DNA of 64,000 bases from the NCBI RefSeq assembly GCF_900101495.1, contig NZ_FMUS01000019.1, forward strand, positions 31,018-95,017, in the 5' to 3' direction. The notes under the pieces were generated by a model that worked only from the letters and a program-made list of their open reading frames with translations, searched no databases and was not told the origin of the DNA. Source of the stretch: Alkaliphilus peptidifermentans DSM 18978. Its GTDB lineage: Bacteria > Bacillota > Clostridia > Peptostreptococcales > Natronincolaceae. Position 1 is the first letter of the stretch. Each line of letters starts with the position of its first letter. The position numbers and the translations under genes were made by a program. Below are positions 57,307-64,000 of this stretch, piece after piece.

Positions 57307-57311
57307 AGCTA

Positions 57312-59519
57312 CTACCTCTCACAAATAATTTTTTTTGCTCTCTGAATGATGTCATTATTTTTTGTTTCTATGTCTTTAGTAGAGTAATTAATTTTATGTA
57401 GATTATTAATAATTCCTTGAATTTGTTTTTCAAAGAAGACTACTTCTTGATAAATTGGGTTTTCCTTACTTAACTCAGTCTTAAGTAATTCTACAGTCGC
57501 ATAATAATCGTTAATTATTTCTTGTTTTCTATTATAATCAGGTTCAAATAACGGACAAATATAATGACTTCTGTATCTTTTAGGACATTTTGTACTTCCA
57601 CTGCTATTACACCAACCATTTCCACACCATCTGTTATAACTGTTACAAGTAGCCATTTTGTAGCTAGTATCTTCGCAAGGTATCGTTAAAACTCCAATAT
57701 CACATTTTAAGCTCTCAATAGCCTGTTTCCTTCTTAGGTATTTTGAATAATAAATTAGTTTTTCTTCATTTGTTAAATGTGTATATATCATTAATGTATC
57801 AGGGCACGAATGCCCCAATAATGCACTTATGTCCTCTGGATCATATTTTTCTTTATATAGTTTTCTATGGCTATATGTATGCCTAAAACAATGATTTGTA
57901 TATTTCTTTATGCCTGCAATTTTACAAGCTTTCTCAATAATTTTATTCCCCCTCTTCATGTTTAAATGCTTTAGTCCCCTTCCTTCGTCTGTTGTTTCGA
58001 CAAATAACCACATTTTAAGTTCCCCCGTCTTACTATGGGGTATCTTTGCATATAAACCTCTCATTTCTATTAACTCATTTATGACTTCAATTAATTTTTT
58101 CTCTTGAACAATTCTTATATATGGCTCTTCTCTTTGCTTAAAAGGAGGGACTACTAATGATAGTATATTGTTGGTTATACTAATTACACAGCCAACTGTT
58201 AGATTTATTACTTCACCTACTCTAAGTCCTGTATAATACATGAACAAAATAAATAACCGTTCAAACTTACTTAATTTATTCAATACACTAAGTAATCTAA
58301 TTGCTTCTCTTTCTGGTATAACTTTTTCATCTGGTAATTTAGCATATTTAGAAGGGCTACTCTTATTTAGATGATACTTAACAGGATTTGATTTCAATTC
58401 ATTATAATAACCAGCCTTTATAGCTAAATCGAAATACCCCCTTAATTTGTTGATTATTTCATTTTGTCCTCTATTATTTTTATTTGCAAAGACATCATTA
58501 ATATATTTTGTTACGCTACTTGAATTTGTAAATTTCATACCTTTCTCCTGGCAATAATTATAATACTTAATAAACTTATTAATTTTACCGTTCACCAAGG
58601 AATTATGAGTTTCCTCATAACGCTGTAACAAATATACGTCGGTAATCTGCGGTTTTAGTTTCTCATTTTCTAATAGAGAAAATGAATATTTTAAGTTTTG
58701 ATCAATGTCTTCGCTCTGCCCTAGTATATTACCAAATTTGGCAGCCAGTTTTGGGGGTGCCATTGAAGCAAATCTTGAATCAGGTCTGATTTCTTGGTAT
58801 GCATAGTTCATTACTCTCCACCACATAATTATATATTTAAAAATACAATAGAAAATCCCGTTTACTTTACTCTCAGAAATTCTTATATCTTGACTATAAT
58901 TCTTAATATGGCTTTTTATGATATAAATAAATTTATCAAAATGCCTATCATCAATGTTGAATAATTGGGTTTCACCTGATATTAGCATCATCCAGACACT
59001 TATTAAATACAGGTCGCTCCTTAAAGTCTTACTCTCCGACACAACGTTAAAATACTTATCAATAGACTTTATTTCATGATATATATCGAAGTAGGAAATT
59101 ACTCCTGCTTGTCTATAATTAAAGCTTTTTCCATTTTGCGTTATATCCTGCTTACACTTATTTTTTATATAGTTTGCTAGTTTTGAATGTTCATTTAGAT
59201 AGTTTAAATAATAATAACAGGCTAGAAATCCTTGTGCAAAAGTATTTGGAAAATCAAACCTTTTTCTTTTCTTAAATTCTTCTTCTCCGAGGATTTCAAT
59301 TACCTTTCTTTTCAGAGGTGATTGAAGAGTAGGCTTGTCCATATTAACACAGACTCGTCTATTTGTTTTTATCTCAATATAATCTTCTAAACTAATGGAA
59401 TTTTCCTCTAGATATGCTAATACCATAATCACTGGTATTGCAAATCTTTTCATATTACTATTAATTATATTTTCATATATCTTTTCTATTTCAAATGATT
59501 CGGAGTATTTAATTTTCAT
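57312..59519 (-). CDS. Tyrosine recombinase (TnpB-like, second large subunit)
   Basis: The 735-residue recombinase has the catalytic set Arg433 (TGLRVGEV), His543-x-x-Arg546 (NHCFRHTYSH), His570 (LLGHSCPDT) and Tyr579 (MIYTHL), all intact. About 400 N-terminal residues form DNA-binding domains. After the catalytic domain comes a cysteine-rich segment (CEDT...CNSYNRWCGNGWCN...CPKRY...CPLFEP), probably a zinc-binding motif. Its start overlaps the stop of the 695-aa recombinase by 4 bp, so they are coupled. Confidence 0.9.
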   Translation of the reverse strand: MKIKYSESFEIEKIYENIINSNMKRFAIPVIMVLAYLEENSISLEDYIEIKTNRRVCVNMDKPTLQSPLKRKVIEILGEEEFKKRKRFDFPNTFAQGFLACYYYLNYLNEHSKLANYIKNKCKQDITQNGKSFNYRQAGVISYFDIYHEIKSIDKYFNVVSESKTLRSDLYLISVWMMLISGETQLFNIDDRHFDKFIYIIKSHIKNYSQDIRISESKVNGIFYCIFKYIIMWWRVMNYAYQEIRPDSRFASMAPPKLAAKFGNILGQSEDIDQNLKYSFSLLENEKLKPQITDVYLLQRYEETHNSLVNGKINKFIKYYNYCQEKGMKFTNSSSVTKYINDVFANKNNRGQNEIINKLRGYFDLAIKAGYYNELKSNPVKYHLNKSSPSKYAKLPDEKVIPEREAIRLLSVLNKLSKFERLFILFMYYTGLRVGEVINLTVGCVISITNNILSLVVPPFKQREEPYIRIVQEKKLIEVINELIEMRGLYAKIPHSKTGELKMWLFVETTDEGRGLKHLNMKRGNKIIEKACKIAGIKKYTNHCFRHTYSHRKLYKEKYDPEDISALLGHSCPDTLMIYTHLTNEEKLIYYSKYLRRKQAIESLKCDIGVLTIPCEDTSYKMATCNSYNRWCGNGWCNSSGSTKCPKRYRSHYICPLFEPDYNRKQEIINDYYATVELLKTELSKENPIYQEVVFFEKQIQGIINNLHKINYSTKDIETKNNDIIQRAKKIICER

Positions 59520-61603
59520 AGTCCCACCTCTTTAGCGATTCTTGATCTTTCTTCAAAGTTTAAGCTTACTTCATGAACATATTTATTATTTTCCACCTTT
59601 CTTAACAGTTTTTCATATAATCTACAAAGATATAATAAATATATAGCTCTATCGCTCCCATGGTTTTCTTCTGAAATCCATAATGAATAATAGTGTTGCA
59701 TTGATTTATTGAGGTGGCTGACAAATGAATAGTTGGTTTTAAACGTTTCCTGCTTACATTCTATGCAATCTATATAATCACACTCATCTTGAAATTCATC
59801 AGTAGTACATATTCCTCCTCTTATATAATATTTATTAAATTTGGAGTACTGGCGATTAATTTCATCTCCCTTGACAACCATTGTATTTCTGTTGTCTTCT
59901 ATTTTTATTTCAAATTCATTAGATACAATACTCTCTTCACGAGCAATTTCTAACAAATCTTTTTTATGATGGTTATACCAATGTAACATTTGAGGATCTA
60001 CATGACCCATAAAGTCCATTGCTAAGTGAATAGGACATCCATGCTTAACTAAGTCCGTAAGATAACTATGTCTAAATTGGTGTGCTGTTATTTTTAATTG
60101 CTTACCATTCTCATCCCTAAGATCTAACTTTTCAAAAATTGTTCTTATTCTGTTACCTAACGTCTTATATGGTCTTGCTGAATTATTTAATAAAAGGAAA
60201 TTTGCCTCTCCGACTTCTGGTATAGGATGAATCATTTTTTCTAAATTTCCAAACTTATTTATTCTATCTCTTTTTAAAATTTCAAAGGCTTTAAATATTT
60301 CTTTGTTGATTAAAATAATTCTTTCTTTATTTTGAATTTTGGTTCCCGTAACTTTAATCCAACCTATATCAGGATCAACTGCAAGATCAGAAGAATATAT
60401 TAAGTTACTAGCATTGTCATGAAAATTTTCTACCCTGAACACAGCTAACTCATTTAATCTTATTCCTGTACCTAAGTATATAGTAACCAAAGCTTTTTCG
60501 ATTTCATCTAGTGACTCTGACTTATGTCGTATTTGTTCTATTATGTGCTCTTTAATATTTGATCTTCTATTCTTCTCAACATTTCTTTCATCAAAAATAT
60601 TAGGTATAAAAATATCTCTTGAGTTTTGGCATACTCTATATTCATAGTCAATAAGAAAATTGAAAAAACTATTAACTCTTACTAGACAGTTACAAGCCCA
60701 ATTTTTTGATATCTTTCCTATATTTATTTCTTCCTTAAGAATATTTTTATAATGTTCAGCTATAAATGAATTGTATTGTTGAAGTGATACACTTTTATAA
60801 TTTGTTTCTGCAAATAATCCAAAATGCAAAAGATGTGGTCTAATTTTGGGCTTACTGTTAGTTTTCAATTTAGCATTTTCAATATAATATAATATTGCAG
60901 TTTTCACTTCAGAATCGGCTAGTTTATCAAAATAATCGTTATTAGAAATTAAATTTGTATCTATCCTTGGAGAATTCTCACTTACTATTCCTCTTATATA
61001 TAGTCTATTATGCAATCTATGATATTCGAGCTTATGTGAACTTACACTTTCTTCTTCCGAATAGATAAATTCTCGGTATTCTATCAACATCTCATTAGTA
61101 ATATCAAAAACATTAATAGTTTTATTCTTAAACATTACAATAAGTAACATATCAAATCTTAGATCCTGAAAATTTACCTTCTTTATTTTCATGCCCAGTA
61201 TACTGGTCATAAAAGTTTCTAGAGCTGTGCTCTTGGTCGTGAGAAATTCTATATTAGAATAAGTCAAAGAGATCTCTCCTTCAATGTATAGATAGAAGGT
61301 GCAAATCTTTGCTAAAGTATTCAAATACTTATGTGCACTTATTTTGTAATGAGTTCTCTGCTCTAAGTAATCACTTAAAAGCGAATAAAATAAACCATTA
61401 TTTATTTGTCTGCATTTAAATTTTAAAACAAAATCAAATATAAGTGGTAACATCTCACTATATAACTTCTTTGTCGAACAATATGTATAGGATTTCAAAA
61501 TATTACTTATAATAATATCTTTTTTTCTCTGCGAATATTTTTTATTTGTGCAAATTGCATTATTCCTTATTTCGTCATTAGCTATATGTGCATTATATTT
61601 CAT
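59516..61603 (-). CDS. tnpB: Tyrosine recombinase (TnpB-like, first large subunit)
   Basis: The 695-residue protein has Arg382 (TGIRLNEL), His508-x-x-Arg511 (AHQFRHSYL), His534 (FMGHVDPQM) and Tyr543 (HWYNHH), a complete catalytic set. A C-terminal cysteine cluster (GGICTT...CDYIDCIEC) follows the catalytic domain, as in Tn554 TnpB (630 aa). It starts at ATG 61603, 15 bp after the tnpA stop, behind AAGGAGATAG. Confidence 0.9.
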   Translation of the reverse strand: MKYNAHIANDEIRNNAICTNKKYSQRKKDIIISNILKSYTYCSTKKLYSEMLPLIFDFVLKFKCRQINNGLFYSLLSDYLEQRTHYKISAHKYLNTLAKICTFYLYIEGEISLTYSNIEFLTTKSTALETFMTSILGMKIKKVNFQDLRFDMLLIVMFKNKTINVFDITNEMLIEYREFIYSEEESVSSHKLEYHRLHNRLYIRGIVSENSPRIDTNLISNNDYFDKLADSEVKTAILYYIENAKLKTNSKPKIRPHLLHFGLFAETNYKSVSLQQYNSFIAEHYKNILKEEINIGKISKNWACNCLVRVNSFFNFLIDYEYRVCQNSRDIFIPNIFDERNVEKNRRSNIKEHIIEQIRHKSESLDEIEKALVTIYLGTGIRLNELAVFRVENFHDNASNLIYSSDLAVDPDIGWIKVTGTKIQNKERIILINKEIFKAFEILKRDRINKFGNLEKMIHPIPEVGEANFLLLNNSARPYKTLGNRIRTIFEKLDLRDENGKQLKITAHQFRHSYLTDLVKHGCPIHLAMDFMGHVDPQMLHWYNHHKKDLLEIAREESIVSNEFEIKIEDNRNTMVVKGDEINRQYSKFNKYYIRGGICTTDEFQDECDYIDCIECKQETFKTNYSFVSHLNKSMQHYYSLWISEENHGSDRAIYLLYLCRLYEKLLRKVENNKYVHEVSLNFEERSRIAKEVGL

Positions 61604-61618
61604 TCCTTAACTATCTCC

Positions 61619-62869
61619 TTAAACTTTTTTACAAAACTTCTTTTTATAGTCATTTAGGTAATTTACTCTTTTTTCTGCGTCTCCCTCAGTAATTAGGCCT
61701 TGTGCTACTAAATGTTTGATAAACCTTATTGATGGATTATAATAATCATTAATGGTGGTTGATAAATTTTTATGTCCAAGATTAATTTGAACATTCTCTA
61801 GGGTCATACCCAATGCTATATTTGTAGTTGCCCAATGATGTCTGAATGAATGAAAATTAACTTGTCTATTTAAGTTTTTTTGTAAATTATTTTTGATGAT
61901 TCTTTTATAAATATTTTCATATTCCAGTTGTTTTACCTTGCCTCGCAAATTTATAAACAAAAAGTTCATTGTATTCTCAGTTTTTTTGGGTCTTAATATT
62001 TCTAAAACATATTGATTGTAGGCTTCCTTCATAGTTTCTAATAAATTGCTAAAGTATAGCACATTAGATATAGGAACTTCTCTTACACTATGATTTTTTA
62101 TTATCCCGTCCGGTGGGTCACCTTCATGATATATGACTTTAATTATTCTATCTGCCCATCTAATATCATTAGTTCTTCTCCATAGTGCTTCTGAAATTCT
62201 AAGCCCTAAAAAAAGCATAGATATCAAAAGTACTTCCTGTGGGTTCTTTAATAGATCAAATATTTGTTGGACTTCCTCATACGTGAATGGTTCTTTATCT
62301 GAGATTTTTTGTTCAGAAATATACTCATCAATATCAAAGTATCTACTTTTTTTGAGCTTCATAGTATCTATCTTTAACTTCTTATTTTTTGTATGTGCTA
62401 AAAGTCCAATATTTCCATAGCCCCTTATTCTTAAATTATTTAATTCACAAGGATTATACACAACAATATTTCGGTTTTTAAGAAATTCATAGTACCTTCT
62501 AATAATGCTTATTTGAGCATTGATCGTTTCACTTGATTTTGTTTTATAATCTTTTGCAATGATATTTTCTTCACTTCTTAATATCTTCCATATTCTGTGT
62601 CTTTTATCTGGCTCTTCTCTTAAATACTGTATATATTGAGATACATTATTTTTGTTTACAGTATAGTATTTTAAATCGCTAATATCTAACCACTCGAAAA
62701 AATTTATTAGCCCATAAGCATAGGTCAGCCTTCTATTAAGAGACAGACTATTATAGTTTTTTATAAAATTATTTATCTCACTAAATGGCAGACTAAAGTT
62801 GTCTTCATCAACCACTATTAAATTAGTAATTCCGTTTGAAACCTTAATCTTCTCTAGTCTCAGTCTCAT
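61619..62869 (-). CDS. tnpA: Tyrosine recombinase TnpA
   Basis: The 416-residue recombinase has an N-terminal SAM-like core-binding domain (residues about 25-135) and a catalytic domain with Arg224 (LGLRISEAL), His340-x-x-Arg343 (FHSFRHHWAT), His366 (LGHKNLSTT) and Tyr376/377. Tn554 TnpA is similar (361 aa). It is first in the tnp operon, with a very strong AGGAGGAG ribosome site. Its leader contains two terminator-like hairpins. Confidence 0.92.
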   Translation of the reverse strand: MRLRLEKIKVSNGITNLIVVDEDNFSLPFSEINNFIKNYNSLSLNRRLTYAYGLINFFEWLDISDLKYYTVNKNNVSQYIQYLREEPDKRHRIWKILRSEENIIAKDYKTKSSETINAQISIIRRYYEFLKNRNIVVYNPCELNNLRIRGYGNIGLLAHTKNKKLKIDTMKLKKSRYFDIDEYISEQKISDKEPFTYEEVQQIFDLLKNPQEVLLISMLFLGLRISEALWRRTNDIRWADRIIKVIYHEGDPPDGIIKNHSVREVPISNVLYFSNLLETMKEAYNQYVLEILRPKKTENTMNFLFINLRGKVKQLEYENIYKRIIKNNLQKNLNRQVNFHSFRHHWATTNIALGMTLENVQINLGHKNLSTTINDYYNPSIRFIKHLVAQGLITEGDAEKRVNYLNDYKKKFCKKV

Positions 62870-62892
62870 TCGTCTCCTCCTATATCAAAAAA

Positions 62893-62995
62893 TAAAAAAA
62901 GAAGGAAAAAAATCTCCTTCTCTCCAAATATTTATTAATGTTAGCTAACAAAAGAAAACAAAAAAAAGAGAAGTAGTTTTTTTTTTTACTCCTCA
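62893..62995 (-). terminator. Two tandem terminators in the tnpA leader
   Basis: First, GAGGAGTA/TACTTCTC (one G-T pair) around an A-rich loop, followed by eight T residues (62995-62960). Second, AGAAGG/CCTTCT followed by seven T residues (62921-62893). They lie between the likely promoter and the tnpA ribosome site. They could insulate the element from comEB transcription and attenuate tnpA. Confidence 0.65.
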
Positions 62996-63033
62996 GTCTT
63001 CTTATATTATTAAAATGTTATTTTACTATAAAT

Positions 63034-63062
63034 AGTATAGCATACTATAAATACATTTCCAA
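63034..63062 (-). promoter_or_regulatory. Sigma-A promoter of the tnp operon
   Basis: TTGGAA (63062-63057), 17 bp, TATACT (63039-63034) preceded by TATGC-type extended -10 sequence. It is the only good promoter between the comEB stub and tnpA. Confidence 0.65.
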
Positions 63063-63111
63063 TAATCATCTTTAATATTTTGTTATATCATCTAAAATCA
63101 CAAATCTATAC

Positions 63112-63163
63112 GTAAACATTAGCTTTTACCTTCTTTAATTTATTAATTTATTCTAATGTTTAC
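63112..63163. repeat. Subterminal inverted repeat at the tnpA end
   Basis: GTAAACATTAG (63112-63122) and CTAATGTTTAC (63153-63163) are a perfect 11-bp inverted pair 30 bp apart, about 90 bp inside the element end. A related GTAAAGTTTAC lies near the other end (about 47261-47271). Possible recombinase or TnpC binding sites. Confidence 0.5.
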
Positions 63164-63249
63164 AGTTACCTCTCCTTATAACTTGTCATTAAGCTTATTC
63201 ATTATTATTTTATGTAAATATATTATAGTTATTTATAAAGTACATATTT

Positions 63250-63486
63250 TTCCGCATGAATTCCTCTACATAGCTCATGCCTTTCACCGGAGGGTATATT
63301 AAGCTTGTCCCTTAGACAGCCGGTTTCACTGCAATGTTTCAATCCACTAGGTGCTCCATTGTAACCACTGGCCAACAATCTTTTATCCTTTACGATTACA
63401 GCACCTACTTGTCTTCTTATACAGGTGGATCTCGACTTAACCACTTCTGCCATTTCCATAAAATATTCGTCCCACGACGGACGCAT
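63250..63486 (-). pseudogene. comEB: comEB (dCMP deaminase), 5' fragment cut off by the mobile element
   Basis: The stub starts at ATG 63486 behind GGGGGAG and encodes 79 normal residues ([46 protein letters not shown]). It then runs into the element for six codons and stops at 63229. It keeps the His of the active site but lacks the PCxxC cysteines, so it cannot be active. In many Firmicutes ComEB supplies dUMP; the transposon copy may substitute. Confidence 0.93.
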
Positions 63487-63780
63487 ATAATCTCCCCCTG
63501 AACAGTTTAAGGGGTAACCCCCTCTTCACTTCCAATTTTAAGTATAGATAACTACATTGTATCTATTTTACATACTTCCTATATATTGTATCATATTTCC
63601 ATAAAATTATTGATGTTGTAATAAAAACTTAATATTTCTAAAAGAAAAACATAGGTAAAACCTATGTGAGGTTGATTACAAACCACCAGATTTTATCTAA
63701 TCTGGTGGTTAAATTCTTTGTAAATTGATTTAAATGAAATTTTTAATTGTTTCTGCTACTAAACTATCAAAAACCCAAGA
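63487..63780. other. Spacer upstream of the comEB stub with a strong hairpin
   Basis: ACATAGGT/ACCTATGT (63648-63666) and AACCACCAGATT/AATCTGGTGGTT (63680-63709) form stems; the second resembles a terminator. I see no gene. The outer part may belong to the IS1182-like element. Confidence 0.55.
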
Positions 63781-64000
63781 TTATTCCTGGACTTTTGATA
63801 GCTTAGTGGCTATTTTTTTGATATTTTGTGCAGTAGCAGTCATTAAACACTGCATCTGAACTAAATGGAGTCCACGATAGTGGGCATACCTAAGGCCGTG
63901 CAATTCCTTTGCGTCAGCAAAGATTCTTTCCACGGTTTCTTTTCTGCGTTTATAGTAACGCTTACCTTTTTCAGTTTTCATAAATCTTCTAGCCTTATCG
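63781..64000 (-). mobile_element. IS1182-family transposase, C-terminal part (runs off the window)
   Basis: The visible 73 codons (open to the window edge, ending at the stop at 63781) read [41 protein letters not shown] and [17 protein letters not shown]. The Glu in ERIFADAK is the last catalytic residue of the DDE fold in IS1182/DDE_Tnp_1_6 transposases. The upstream part is outside the window, so completeness is unknown. Confidence 0.85.

Larger units (their letters stand above)
47195..63249. mobile_element. Tn554-like transposon with defence cargo inserted in comEB
   Basis: Extent is defined by the split comEB gene. The element ends are imperfect inverted repeats: AAATATGTACTTTATAAA at the tnpA end and AAATATATACTTTTAAAA at the other end. 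No long target duplication is present, only a 6-bp core, GCGGAA on one side and GCTGAA on the other. Tn554 likewise leaves a 6-bp core in radC without duplication. Core genes: three tyrosine recombinases, a TnpC-like protein and a dCMP deaminase. Cargo: RMS restriction enzyme, small ORF, XRE regulator and Pycsar-like operon. All but one gene share the orientation of comEB. Confidence 0.88.

Noticed and set aside
57312..62869. Plain recombinase-in-trio (RIT) element
   Set aside because: Three recombinases are present, but there is also a TnpC-like protein and large cargo, and the target and core behave as in Tn554.

Overview
The window looks like a chromosomal stretch from a low-GC, motile, spore-forming anaerobe of the Clostridia (an Alkaliphilus/Natronincola-like organism is my best guess, made on gene content and order only). 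The evidence is AT-rich DNA with strong GGAGG-type ribosome sites, the sporulation genes spoIIID, spoIID, a spoIIQ-like gene and a Spo0E-like phosphatase, a complete late flagellar cluster, a SAM-I riboswitch ahead of metK, the Bacillus-like order spoIIID-mbl-flhO-flhP-(rod factor)-fabZ, and an F1Fo ATP synthase whose c subunits carry the sodium-binding residues. Almost every gene lies on the minus strand.

Layout. 1-4.3 kb: flagellin glycosylation genes (methyltransferase fragment, sugar amidotransferase, Maf glycosyltransferase, small helical protein) behind a sigma-D-like promoter. 4.4-11.4 kb: flagellin, csrA, fliW, a DUF6470 protein, flgL, flgK, flgN, flgM, yvyF, comFC. The flagellin leader has a hairpin presenting a near-consensus CsrA site, so the CsrA-FliW-flagellin circuit can be read directly. 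11.5-17.6 kb: recD2, metK with its riboswitch, a small export-family protein, a Spo0E-like gene and an AEC transporter. 18-25.8 kb: GerMN lipoprotein, two-component system, phosphoglucomutase, MurJ, carboxylesterase, fabZ. 25.9-35.8 kb: rod/hook genes, mbl, spoIIID, CBS protein, spoIIQ-like, spoIID, murA, ywmB, yueI. 36-46.9 kb: NusG-II protein, the atp operon (Z,I,B, fused c, c, F,H,A,G,D,C), wecB, tagO.

47.2-63.25 kb is a 16-kb mobile element that splits comEB (dCMP deaminase) exactly at the codons of its zinc/active-site motif H-A-E. The element is Tn554-like: three intact tyrosine recombinases (416, 695 and 735 aa) plus a TnpC-like coiled-coil protein, imperfect terminal inverted repeats, and a 6-bp core (GCGGAA on one side, GCTGAA on the other) instead of a long target duplication. 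Directly downstream of tnpC it carries its own complete dCMP deaminase, so it appears to replace the function it destroys.

The rest of its cargo looks like a defence island: a single-chain restriction-modification-specificity enzyme, a small ORF, a divergent XRE-type regulator with palindromic operators, and a three-gene Pycsar-like operon. That operon encodes a class III nucleotide cyclase with a degenerate second cyclase domain, a protein with the sequence hallmarks of a ubiquitin-conjugating (E2) fold, and a membrane effector of the Pycsar TM type. A Pycsar cyclase joined to an E2-like protein, in the manner of E2-containing CBASS, is the best candidate for an undescribed system here. Beyond the element, the comEB 5' stub is followed by an IS1182-like transposase running off the window.

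All calls come from reading the sequence; no database search was run. Family names rest on motif recognition and synteny.
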